Positions 34,231-46,285 of a DNA stretch of 64,000 bases are shown here, piece after piece (position 1 is the first letter of the stretch; each line of letters opens with the position of its first letter). This stretch comes from Arenicola marina (taxonomy: Eukaryota > Annelida > Polychaeta > Arenicolidae), in NCBI GenBank assembly GCA_964019135.1, contig OZ025248.1, positions 76,824,119-76,888,118 of the forward strand, read 5' to 3'. The position numbers and the translations under genes were made by a program. Below the pieces are notes generated by a model, which did no database searches, was not told the DNA's origin, and was given only the letters and a program-made list of their open reading frames with translations.

Positions 34231-35092
34231 ACCGCCACCGGCGCTACAGAGAACACTTTGACGACGTTTGTTATATGGCGTGACGCAGCGGCCAACCCGT
34301 CATCACCAGTGACAATGGACAACTTGTTAAAGACAGCACCGTGCATTTTTTACGATGGTGATCTCATTGCATTTAGGGAATGACTTGGATTGTGGAGGGG
34401 CCAAGAAGCCACCGGATTATGAACGCTGACTTATAATACGTGAAACGATATTCGGCGAGCGACTATTTGGATTTTACTGCTACAAATGATTTATATGTAC
34501 ATGGGACAACAGTTTGTAGTATGGTATTATGTATCTTTTGCTACTCTTACAAACAAAGAGTTTGTTTACAGCGAGATGTGTGTGGGTATGTAAAGAGATG
34601 GGTGAACTCTCACGATTAACTCCGGAGCTGAACCGAACCACGTGACTTAAGATGCTCATGTGGGTTATTTTTATAAAGTACATTCCGTCACCGTATTTAA
34701 CTGTCATAGTTCATGCATACCAGGCATGCCAGATACAACAGGAGTGACACGACCAAACATACTTTGGGACCAAAACTAAAATGTTCTCATCCTGTTTCTA
34801 TCTGTGTAAGTACACGTAGTTACAAGTAAATGTTTGTGCTCCTTTTGAACCTGTCCCACTGAGTTAAAGGTGATTGAAATATAGAAGAAAAGTACCGAAG
34901 TCCGTACTCTCTACGCATGCGTGACCTTTAATTGCTTGGCCAGTAGAGGGCAGCACTAGGATACCGAATTTTCTGCAAGGAAATGATCATCCTCCCTTCG
35001 CTTATTGCGCTCGAAAGACATGTTGCTGAATAGCTGATGTGCATGTGTCTTGGGCTGGCGGTGTAGCATGATTTATACGCTGATGGAACTTT
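34231..35092 (+). other. Possible MBTPS2 3' UTR, no gene
   Basis: No coding signal. Lies between the 49-bp array and the 47-bp array. Confidence 0.3.
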
Positions 35093-35418
35093 GTTATACA
35101 CTGAAAAGGACTGTTTGGAAGCCAGGTGTCTGGCCATATGTTATACAATGAAAAGGACTGGTTGGAAGCCTGGTGTCTGCCCATATGTTATACACTGAAA
35201 AGTACTGTTTGGAAGCCTGTTTTTTGCCCATATGTTATACACTGAAAAGTACTGTTTGGAAGCCTGTTTTTTGCCCATATGTTATACACTGAAAAGTACT
35301 GTTTGGAAGCCTGTTTTTTGCCCATATGTTATACACTGAAAAGTACTGTTTGGAAGCCTGTTTTTTGCCCATATGTTATACACTGAAAAGTACTGTTTGG
35401 AAGCCTGTTTTTTGCCTT
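35093..35418. repeat. 47-bp minisatellite, about 7 copies
   Basis: Units TTATACACTGAAAAGTACTG followed by TTTGGAAGCCTG and a T-run before GCCCATATG. The left units are diverged, the right ones identical. Confidence 0.9.
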
Positions 35419-35904
35419 TCTGAAGACCTTACGTCTTTCGTTCTCCCGTGTGACGGTCTTCCTACGATGAAGTCGAATTGTGGCAAATATAAATAAGATA
35501 TAATAATATATCTATCAACTTGTATCATAAGTGCAGTATTATAACATAAGTTAACTTGATCTTTTATGAATTTTGTTACTCGAAATGTGGACATCCAGAG
35601 GGCGTGGTCATCGAATAATCCTATAATGGCCAGTGTTATAAACTAATTTATGTCTATTTATCCTTCGTGTTGTGATGTTAATCGGTCCCGTAAATAGTAA
35701 TGTGTAATATTTATCTGCACTGTGCCTTCATTAGACAATGTTGTTGTGAGACGCCCAAGATCTGTATATCAAAGATCTGTGCGACTTTAACGTGGTTATG
35801 GTAAGGATAGACGTTTGATCTGGGGACGCCCTCTATCGATCAGAGTGCCCAACGGGAGTGCATTCTTTGTCGCCAGGTGGAGCCTCTCTCGACAAATGTG
35901 CCCA

Positions 35905-35910
35905 AATAAA
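35905..35910 (+). promoter_or_regulatory. Candidate poly(A) signal AATAAA for MBTPS2
   Basis: Canonical hexamer on the plus strand about 4 kb after the stop codon. Assignment to this gene is an inference; no transcript evidence is available. Confidence 0.25.
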
Positions 35911-36056
35911 CACGTAATTATAAATGTGAACTAGAACTTTTGTATTTAATCGCATTTGTATTGGACTACTGATAACTGCGCTGGCACAGTTTCGAATGGC
36001 CTGTGTACTAACAAATAGAAGCTGACAGAGGTGACAATCACGATACCAGAGAATAC

Positions 36057-36436
36057 TTAAAGCAATTTATTCCGTAATTTTTTGTATTACCAACCTCTTC
36101 TCCATGTCAAATAAGTACATTCTGTCTTGAATTTGAATCCCGAAAGCATGTGGGCTATCCGGAGAGAAGCATTTTGGTCAACGGAGCAGAAGTTGGTGGC
36201 CGGCTTTATATCCCTGCGCGCCTGTTCGCAGTTCGCTATTTTGTGTGTCATGTCGACCACGGCTCGCTATCACGTCCGCGCGCGATATAAATAAACCGCG
36301 CAATTTTATGTTGAAATGTTTGTTTACAGACTCAAAGAGATATAAGAACATATGCATCATAAATTTTGAGATACTTTTAGTTTTGATTCTAACATGTAAA
36401 AAATCTAAGATGGCGCATGTCAGCATATTGCTTTAA
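36057..36436 (+). mobile_element. TTAA-flanked MITE, copy 1 (372 bp)
   Basis: Flanked by TTAA at 36057-36060 and 36433-36436, with termini AGCAATTTAT and ATATTGCT (short inverted ends). The interior is closely similar, in reverse orientation, to 48846-49216. No transposase inside. The TTAA target suggests piggyBac-type mobilisation. Confidence 0.75.
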
Positions 36437-37640
36437 ATGCGATTTTAGTACGGGATCTCCAGAGCACGTATATGAGAACCAAAAACGTCCGACTGCCCAA
36501 AACGGGCCAGGATCATGACTTTCACACCTATAACATAATGCACAGTTAGACGGTGAGTTTTGTCCAAGCAAAACACGACCATCAAAGAGTAAATATGTCC
36601 CCAGATTTGTTTCATATCCTCCTAATTTCGCAATAAATATTGTTTTATTGGGTAGATCTAGTTCCGGATGGTGTGACAAGTCCCATAACGAGCAAAGGGA
36701 CCAAGGCTGTAAAGTACTGCTAACGCTTTTTCCTTGCCTTGTTACGCACCGTTTTCAATACTGAAGCTCACACGTCGGCCACCCCCCCTCCCCAGCTTCT
36801 CCTAAAACCTCAATGTTATTCGTCTATCGCTAGCGTATACCAGCTTATACGAGCGTATCGCGGCTTCATATCGGCAGATTGTGTAGGATCGGATCGCAAC
36901 GTCAAATGTAACGGTTAGTTTGTTCTGTTCTGTAGTTATGTAGGACGTTTTGGGCCCCAACACACGTACAACACCTTGTCGGCGGTGAAGATATTGTGAG
37001 AACCCATAATCCGATGGGTTTCCATTGCGACTATAGCCAGTTTGGAGAGATTTTTTCACCGTGTAGAAAATGTATAGAAATACCGGTTAATTCTGAATGG
37101 GCCCTGTTCTTGCTCAGTCTGTCAATAATAGGCCGTTCCAGACACCCCTGGCGACATCTATCGTCAGAAATAGACACTGCGCGTTTCGGGTTAGAAAACT
37201 GATTCCCGCATACGTTTGCAATGTATGCATATGAAGTTGATTCAGGTGCCCGGCTTCAACGTTTCTTTTGTCATGGGTAGGTTGGTTCTATGGCATTGTT
37301 ATTCACAAACAAACACACAAGATGTCTCTGTAAATTTTCCTTTAAGTATTATATTATGCAATGGAATCACAGCTTATAGTTCACTAGATTAAGAACAGTT
37401 TTACAGTCCTTATCTGTTACGCTCCCCGTTGACATGCCTGGTTGCAACGCAAAACGGCCCATGTCACTAGAGTGCATTGAAAAGACAGTGAATACCGTTC
37501 CATATCATCGCTTTGTTACAATCGGTAAACATCGGGTACCAAGTTATATATTATGTACAATATAAATCTGATTAGATTTTGAACTAGGTGATAAACTGTT
37601 GAAAATATTGCAGCTATAGGTCCGTACTCGCCCGTAGGAG
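36437..37640. other. Intergenic, no gene recognised
   Basis: Only short open frames; no array or domain seen. Confidence 0.35.
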
Positions 37641-37659
37641 AGGGACAGGGAGTCCAGAA

Positions 37660-40600
37660 GAATGGTGGCGAGTGGAGGGACAGGAGAGGGACGGGGAAGG
37701 GTGGCGAGTGGAGGGACAGGAGAGGGACGGGGAAGGGTGGCGAGTGGAGGGACAGGAGAGGGACGGGGAAGGGTGGCGAGTGGAGGGACAGGAGAGGGAC
37801 GGGGAAGGGTGGCGAGTGGAGGGACAGGAGAGGGACGGGGAAGGGTGGCGAGTGGAGGGACAGGAGAGGGACGGGGAAGGGTGGCGAGTGGAGGGACAGG
37901 AGAGGGACGGGGAAGGGTGGCGAGTGGAGGGACAGGAGAGGGACGGGGAAGGGTGGCGAGTGGAGAGACAGGAGAGGGACGGGGAAGGGTGGCGAGTGGA
38001 GAGACAGGAGAGGGACGGGGAAGGGTGGCGAGTGGAGGGACAGGAGAGGAACGGGGAAGGGTGGCGAGTGGAGGGACAGGAGAGGGACGGGGAAGGGTGG
38101 CGAGTGGAGGGACAGGAGAGGGACGGGGAAGGGTGGCGAGTGGAGGGACAGGAGAGGGACGGGGAAGGGTGGCGAGTGGAGGGACAGGAGAGGGACGGGG
38201 AAGGGTGGCGAGTGGAGGGACAGGAGAGGGACGGGGAAGGGTGGCGAGTGGAGGGACAGGAGAGGGACGGGGAAGGGTGGCGAGTGGAGAGACAGGAGAG
38301 GGACGGGGAAGGGTGGCGAGTGGAGGGACAGGAGAGGGACGGGGAAGGGTGGCGAGTGGAGGGCCGGGAGAGGAACGGGGAAGGGTGGCGAGTGGAGGGA
38401 CAGGAGAGGGACGGAGAGGGGTGGCGAGTGAAGGGACAGGAGAGGGACGGGGAGGGGTGGCGAGTGGAGGGACACGAGAGGGACGGGGAAGGGTGGCGAG
38501 TGGAGGGACAGGAGAGGGACGGGGAAGGGTGGCGAGTGGAGGGACAGGAGAGGGACAGGGAAGGGTGGCGAGTGGAGGGACAGGAGAGGGACGGGGAAGG
38601 GTGGCGAGTGGAGGGACAGGAGAGGGACGGGGAGGGGTGGCGAGTGGAGGGACAGGGGAGAGACGGGGAGGGGTGGCGAGTGGAGGGACAGGAGAGGGAC
38701 AGGGAAGGGTGGCGAGTGGAGGGACAGGAGAGGGACGGGGAAGGGTGGCGAGTGGAGGGACAGGAGAGGGACGGGGAAGGGTGGCGAGTGGAGGGACAGG
38801 AGAGGGACGGGAAAGGGTGGCGAGTGGAGGGACAGGAGAGGGACGGGGAAGGGTGGCGAGTGGAGGGACAGGAGAGGGACGGGGAGGGGTGGCGAGTGGA
38901 GGGACAGGGAAGGGTGGCGAGTGGAGGGACAGGAGAGGGACGGGGAAGGGTGGCGAGTGGAGGGACAGGAGAGGGACGGGGAGGGGTGGCGAGTGGAGGG
39001 ACAGGGAAGGGTGGCGAGTGGAGGGACAGGAGAGGGACGGGGAGGGGTGGCGAGTGGAGGGACAGGAGAGGGACGGGGAGGGGTGGCGAGTGGAGGGACA
39101 GGAGAGGGACGGGGAGGGGTGGCGAGTGGAGGGACAGGAGAGGGACGGGGAGGGGTGGCGAGTGGAGGGACGGGGAAGGGTGGCGAGTTGAGGGACAGGA
39201 GAGGGACGGGGAGGGGTGGCGAGTGGAGGGACATGAGAGGGACGGGGAGGGGTGGCGAGTGGAGGGACAGGAGAGGGACGGGGAGGGGTGGCGAGTGGAG
39301 GGACGGGGAAGGGTGGCGAGTGGAGGGACAGGAGAGGGACGGGGAAGGGTGGCGAGTGGAGGGACAGGAGAGGGACGGGGAGGGGTGGCGAGTGGAGGGA
39401 CAGGAGAGGGACGGGGAGGGGTGGCGAGTGGAGGGACGGGGAAGGGTGGCGAGTGGAGGGACAGGAGAGGGACGGGGAGGGGTGGCGAGTGGAGGGACAG
39501 GAGAGGGACGGGGAGGGGTGGCGAGTGGAGGGACAGGAGAGGGACGGGGAGGGGTGGCGAGTGGGGGGACAGGAGAGGGACGGGAAGGGGTGGCGAGTGG
39601 AGGAACAGGAGAGGGACGGGGAGGGGTGGCGAGTGGAGGGACAGGAGAGGGACGGGGAGGGGTGGCGAGTGGAGGGACAGGAGAGGGACGGGGAGGGGTG
39701 GCGAGTGAAGGGACAGGAGAGGGACGGGGAGGGGTGGCGAGTGGAGGGACAGGAGAGGGACGGGGAAGGGTGGCGAGTGGAGGGACAGGAGAGGGACGGG
39801 GAAGGGTGGCGAGTGGAGGGACAGGAGAGGGACGGGGAAGGGTGGCGAGTGGAGGGACAGGAGAATGACGGGGAAGGGTGGCGAGTGGAGGGACAGGAGA
39901 GGGACAGGGAAGGGTGGCGAGTGGAGGGACAGGAGAGGGACGGGGAAGGGTGGCGAGTGGAGGGACAGGAGAATGACGGGGAAGGGTGGCGAGTGGAGGG
40001 ACAGGAGAGGGACAGCGAAGGGTGGCGAGTGGAGGGACAGGAGAGGGACGGGGAGGGGTGGCGAGTGGAGGGACAGGAGAGGGACAGGGAGGGGTGGCGA
40101 GTGGAGGGACAGGAGAGGGACGGGGAAGGGTGGCGAGTGGAGGGACAGGAGAGGGACGGGGAAGGGTGGCGAGTGGAGGGACAGGAGAGGGACAGGGAAG
40201 GGTGGCGAGTGGAGGGACAGGAGAGGGACGGGGAAGGGTGGCGAGTGGAGGGACAGGAGAGGGACGGGGAGGGGTGGCGAGTGGAGGGACAGGAGAGGGA
40301 CGGGGAAGGGTGGCGAGTGGAGGGACAGGAGAGGGACGGGGAAGGGTGGCGAGTGGAGGGACAGGAGAGGGACAGGGAAGGGTGGCGAGTGGAGGGACAG
40401 GAGAGGGACGGGGAGGGGTGGCGAGTGGAGGGACAGGAGAGGGACAGGGAAGGGTGGCGAGTGGAGGGACAGGAGAGGGACAGGGAAGGGTGGCGAGTGG
40501 AGGGACAGGAGAGGGACGGGGAAGGGTGGCGAGTGGAGGGACAGGAGAGGGACGGGGAAGGGTGGCGAGTGGAGGGACAGGAGAGGGACGGGGAAGGGTG

Positions 40601-43600
40601 GCGAGTGGAGGGACAGGAGAGGGACGGGGAAGGGTGGCGAGTGGAGGGACAGGAGAGGGACGGGGAGGGGTGGCGAGTGGAGGGACAGGAGAGGGACGGG
40701 GAAGGGTGGCGAGTGGAGGGACAGGAGAGGGACGGGGAAGGGTGGCGAGTGGAGGGACAGGAGAGGGACGGGGAAGGGTGGCGAGTGGAGGGACAGGAGA
40801 GGGACGGGGAAGGGTGGCGATTGGAGGGACAGGAGAGGGACGGGGAAGGGTGGCGAGTGGAGGGACAGAAGAGGGACGGGGAAGGGTGGCGAGTGGAGGG
40901 ACAGGAGAGGGACCGGGAAGGGTGGCGAGTGGAGGGACAGGAGAGGGACGGGGAGGGGTGGCGAGTGGAGGGACAGGAGAGGGACGGGGAAGGGTGGCGA
41001 GTGGAGGGACAGGAGAGGGACGGGGAAGGGTGGCGAGTGGAGGGACAGGAGAGGGACAGGGAAGGGTGGCGAGTGGAGGGACAGGAGAGGGACGGGGAAG
41101 GGTGGCGAGTGGAGGGACATGAGAGGGACGGGGAAGGGTGGCGAGTGGAGGGACAGGAGAGGGACGGGGAAGGGTGGCGAGTGGAGGGACGGGGAAGGGT
41201 GGCGAACGGAGGGACAGGAGAGGGACGGGGAAGGGTGGCGAGTGGAGGGACAGGAGAGGGACGGGGAAGGGTGGCGAGTGGAGGGACAGGAGAGGGACGG
41301 GGAAGGGTGGCGAGTGGAGGGACAGGAGAGGGACGGGGAAGGGTGGCGAGTGGAGGGACAGGAGAGGGACGGGGAAGGGTGGCGAGTGGAGGGACAGGAG
41401 AGGGACAGGGAAGGGTGGCGAGTGGAGGGACAGGAGAGGGACGGGGAAGGGTGGCGAGTGGAGGGACAGGAGAGGGACGGGGAGGGGTGGCGAGTGGAGG
41501 GACAGGAGAGGGACGGGGAAGGGTGGCGAGTGGAGGGACAGGAGAGGGACGGGGAAGGGTGGCGAGTGGAGGGACAGGAGAGGGACAGGGAAGGGTGGCG
41601 AGTGGAGGGACAGGAGAGGGACGGGGAGGGGTGGCGAGTGGAGGGACAGGAGAGGGACAGGGAAGGGTGGCGAGTGGAGGGACAGGAGAGGGACAGGGAA
41701 GGGTGGCGAGTGGAGGGACAGGAGAGGGACGGGGAAGGGTGGCGAGTGGAGGGACAGGAGAGGGACGGGGAAGGGTGGCGAGTGGAGGGACAGGAGAGGG
41801 ACGGGGAAGGGTGGCGAGTGGAGGGACAGGAGAGGGACGGGGAAGGGTGGCGAGTGGAGGGACAGGAGAGGGACGGGGAGGGGTGGCGAGTGGAGGGACA
41901 GGAGAGGGACGGGGAAGGGTGGCGAGTGGAGGGACAGGAGAGGGACGGGGAAGGGTGGCGAGTGGGGGGACAGGAGAGGGACGGGGAAGGGTGGCGAGTG
42001 GAGGGACAGGAGAGGGACGGGGAAGGGTGGCGAGTGGAGGGACAGAAGAGGGACGGGGAAGGGTGGCGAGTGGAGGGACAGGAGAGGGACCGGGAAGGGT
42101 GGCGAGTGGAGGGACAGGAGAGGGACGGGGAGGGGTGGCGAGTGGAGGGACAGGAGAGGGACGGGGAAGGGTGGCGAGTGGAGGGACAGGAGAGGGACGG
42201 GGAAGGGTGGCGAGTGGAGGGACAGGAGAGGGACAGGGAAGGGTGGCGAGTGGAGGGACAGGAGAGGGACGGGGAAGGGTGGCGAGTGGAGGGACATGAG
42301 AGGGACGGGGAAGGGTGGCGAGTGGAGGGACAGGAGAGGGACGGGGAAGGGTGGCGAGTGGAGGGACGGGGAAGGGTGGCGAACGGAGGGACAGGAGAGG
42401 GACGGGGAAGGGTGGCGAGTGGAGGGACAGGAGAGGGACGGGGAAGGGTGGCGAGTGGAGGGACAGGAGAGGGACGGGGAGGGGTGGCGAGTGGAGGGAC
42501 AGGAGAGGGACGGGGAGGGACGGGGAGGGGTGGCGAGTGGAGGGACGGGGAAGGGTGGCGAGTGGAGGGACAGGAGAGGGACGGGGAAGGGTGGCGAGTG
42601 GAGGGACAGGAGAGGGACGGGGAGGGGTGGCGAGTGGAGGGACGGGGAAGGGTGGCGAGTGGAGGGACAGGAGAGGGACGGGGAGGGGTGGCGAGTGGAG
42701 GGACAGGAGAGGGACGGGGAGGGGTGGCGAGTGGAGGGACAGGAGAGGGACAGGAGAGGGACGGGGAGGGGTGGCGGGTGGAAGGACAGGAGAGGGCCGG
42801 GGAGGGGTGGCGGGTGGAGGGACAGGAGAGGGACGGGGAGGGGTGGCGAGTGGAGGGACAGGAGAGGGACGGGGAGGGGTGGCGAGTGGAGGGACGGGGA
42901 AGGGTGGCGAATGGAGGGACAGGAGAGGGACGGGGAAGGGTGGCGAGTGGAGGGACAGGAGAGGGACGGGGAAGGGTGGCGAGTGGAGGGACAGGAGAGG
43001 GACGGGGAGGGGTGGCGAGTGGAGGGACAGGAGAGGGACGGGGAAGGGTGGCGAGTGGAGGGACAGGAGAGGGACAGGGAAGGGTGGCGAGTGGAGGGAC
43101 AGGAGAGGGACGGGGAAGGGTGGCGAGTGGAGGGACAGGAGAGGGACGGGGAGGGGTGGCGAGTGGAGGGACAGGAGAGGGACGGGGAAGGGTGGCGAGT
43201 GGAGGGACAGGAGAGGGACGGGGAGGGGTGGCGAGTGGAGGGACAGGAGAGGGACGGGGAAGGGTGGCGAGTGGAGGGACAGGAGAGGGACGGGGAAGGG
43301 TGGCGAGTGGAGGGACAGGAGAGGGACGGGGAAGGGTGGCGAGTGGAGGGACAGGAGAGGGACGGGGAGGGGTGGCGAGTGGAGGGACAGGAGAGGGACA
43401 GGGAAGGGTGGCGAGTGGAGGGACAGGAGAGGGACGGGGAAGGGTGGCGAGTGGAGGGACAGGAGAGGGACGGGGAAGGGTGGCGAGTGGAGGGACAGGA
43501 GAGGGACGGGGAAGGGTGGCGAGTGGAGGGACAGGAGAGGGACGGGGAGGGGTGGCGAGTGGAGGGACAGGAGAGGGACGGGGAAGGGTGGCGAGTGGAG

Positions 43601-46278
43601 GGACAGGAGAGGGACGGGGAAGGGTGGCGAGTGGAGGGACAGGAGAGGGACGGGGAAGGGTGGCGAGTGGAGGGACAGGAGAGGGACGGGGAAGGGTGGC
43701 GAGTGGAGGGACAGGAGAGGGACGGGGAAGGGTGGCGATTGGAGGGACAGGAGAGGGACGGGGAAGGGTGGCGAGTGGAGGGACAGGAGAGGGACGGGGA
43801 AGGGTGGCGAGTGGAGGGAGAGGAGAGGGACGGGGAGGGGTGGCGAGTGGAGGGACAGGAGAGGGACGGGGAAGGGTGGCGAGTGGAGGGACAGGAGAGG
43901 GACGGGGAGGGGTGGCGAGTGGAGGGACAGGAGAGGGACGGGGAAGGGTGGCGAGTGGAGGGACAGGAGAGGGACGGGGAAGGGTGGCGAGTGGAGGGAC
44001 AGGAGAGGGACGGGGAAGGGTGGCGAGTGGAGGGACAGGAGAGGGACGGGGAGGGGTGGCGAGTGGAGGGACAGGAGAGGGACGGGGAAGGGTGGCGAGT
44101 GGAGGGACAGGAGAGGGACGGGGAGGGGTGGCGAGTGGAGGGACAGGAGAGGGACGGGGAAGGGTGGCGAGTGGAGGGACAGGAGAGGGACGGGGAAGGG
44201 TGGCGAGTGGAGGGACAGGAGAGGGACGGGGAAGGGTGGCGAGTGGAGGGACAGGAGAGGGACGGGGAAGGGTGGCGAGTGGAGGGACAGGAGAGGGACG
44301 GGGAAGGGTGGCGAGTGGAGGGACAGGAGAGGGACGGGGAGGGGTGGCGAGTGGAGGGACAGGAGAGGGACGGGGAAGGGTGGCGAGTGGAGGGACAGGA
44401 GAGGGACGGGGAAGGGTGGCGAGTGGAGGGACAGGAGAGGGACGGGGAAGGGTGGCGAGTGGAGGGACAGGAGAGGGACGGGGAAGGGTGGCGAGTGGAG
44501 GGACAGGAGAGGGACGGGGAAGGGTGGCGATTGGAGGGACAGGAGAGTGACGGGGAAGGGTGGCGAGTGGAGGGACAGGAGAGGGACGGGGAAGGGTGGC
44601 GAGTGGAGGGAGAGGAGAGGGACGGGGAGGGGTGGCGAGTGGAAGGACAGGAGAGGGACGGGGAAGGGTGGCGAGTGGAGGGACAGGAGAGGGACGGGGA
44701 GGGGTGGCGAGTGGAGGGACAGGAGAGGGACGGGGAAGGGTGGCGAGTGGAGGGACAGGAGAGGGACGGGGAAGGGTGGCGAGTGGAGGGACAGGAGAGG
44801 GACAGGGAAGGGTGGCGAGTGGAGGGACAGGAGAGGGACGGGGAGGGGTGGCGAGTGGAGGGACAGGAGAGGGACGGGGAGCGGTGGCGAGTGGAGGGAC
44901 GGGGAAGGGTGGCGAGTGGAGGGACAGGAGAGGGACGGGGAAGGGTGGCGAGTGGAGGGACAGGAGAGGGACGGGGAGGGGTGGCGAGTGGAGGGACAGG
45001 AGAGGGACGGGGAGGGGTGGCGAGTGGAGGGACGGGGAAGGGTGGCGAGTGGAGGGACAGGAGAGGGACGGGGAAGGGTGGCGAGTGGAGGGACAGGAGA
45101 GGGACGGGGAAAGGTGGCGAGTAGAGGGACATGAGAGGGACGGGGAAGGGTGGCGAGTGGAGGGACAGGAGAGGGACGGGGAGGGGTGGCGAGTGGAGGG
45201 CAGGAGAGGGACGGGGAGGGGTGGCGAGTGGAGGGACAGGAGAGGGACGGGGAGGGGTGGCGAGTGGAGGGACAGGAGAGGGACGGGGAGGGGTGGCGAG
45301 TGGAGGGACAGGATAGGGACGGGGAAGGGTGGCGAGTAGAGGGACAGGAGAGGGACGGGGAAGGGTGGCGAGTGGAGGGACAGGAGAGGGACGGGGAGGG
45401 GTGGCGAGTGGAGGGACAGGAGAGGGACGGGGAGGGGTGGCGAGTGGAGGGACAGGAGAGGGACGGGGAGGGGTGGCGAGTGGAGGGACAGGCGCGGGAC
45501 GGGGAGGGGTGGCGAGTGGAGGGACAGGAGAGGGACGGGGAGGGGTGGCGAGTGGAGGGACAGGAGAGGGACGGGGAGGGGTGGCGAGTGGAGGGACAGG
45601 AGAGGGACGGGGAGGGGTGGCGAGTGGAGGGACAGGAGAGGGACGGGGAGGGGTGGCGAGTGGAGGGACAGGAAAGGGACGGGGAGGGGTGGCGAGTGGA
45701 GGGACAGGAGAGGGACGGGGAGGGGTGGCGAGTGGAGGGACAGGAGAGGGACGGGGAGGGGTGGCGAGTGGAGGGACAGGAGAGGGACGGGGAGGGGTGG
45801 CGAGTGGAGGGACAGGAGAGGGACGGGGAGGGGTGGCGAGTGGAGGGACAGGAGAGGGACGGGGAGGGGTGGCGAGTGGAGGGACAGGCGAGGGACGGGG
45901 AGGGGTGGCGAGTGGAGGGACAGGAGAGGGACGGGGAGGGGTGGCGAGTGGAGGGACAGGAGAGGGACGGGGAGGGGTGGCGAGTGGAGGGACAGGAGAG
46001 GGACGGGGAGGGGTGGCGAGTGGAGGGACAGGAGAGGGACGGGGAGGGGTGGCGAGTGGAGGGACAGGAGAGGGACGGGGAGGGGTGGCGAGTGGAGGGA
46101 CAGGAAAGGGACGGGGAGGGGTGGCGAGTGGAGGGACAGGAGAGGGACGGGGAGGGGTGGCGAGTGGAGGGACAGGGGAGGGACGGGGAGGGGTGGCAAG
46201 TGGAGGGACAGGAGAGGGACGGGGAGGGGTGGCGAGTGGAGGGACAGGAGAGGGACGGGGAGGGGTGGCGAGTGAGGA
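37660..46278. repeat. Giant 36-bp minisatellite, about 240 copies, 8.6 kb
   Basis: Units TGGCGAGTGGAGGGACAGGA then GAGGGACGGGGAAGGG (or GGAGGGG). The plus strand is about 90% purine. A 25-bp short form lacking one 11-bp block recurs. Higher-order copies exist: variants at 40865 and 41117 recur 1177 bp later, and variants at 43740 and 43820 recur 792 bp later (22 units). The 36-bp period keeps several frames open for thousands of codons on both strands, but these are low-complexity artefacts with no splice or start support. Confidence 0.97.
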
Positions 46279-46285
46279 TGTTCAA

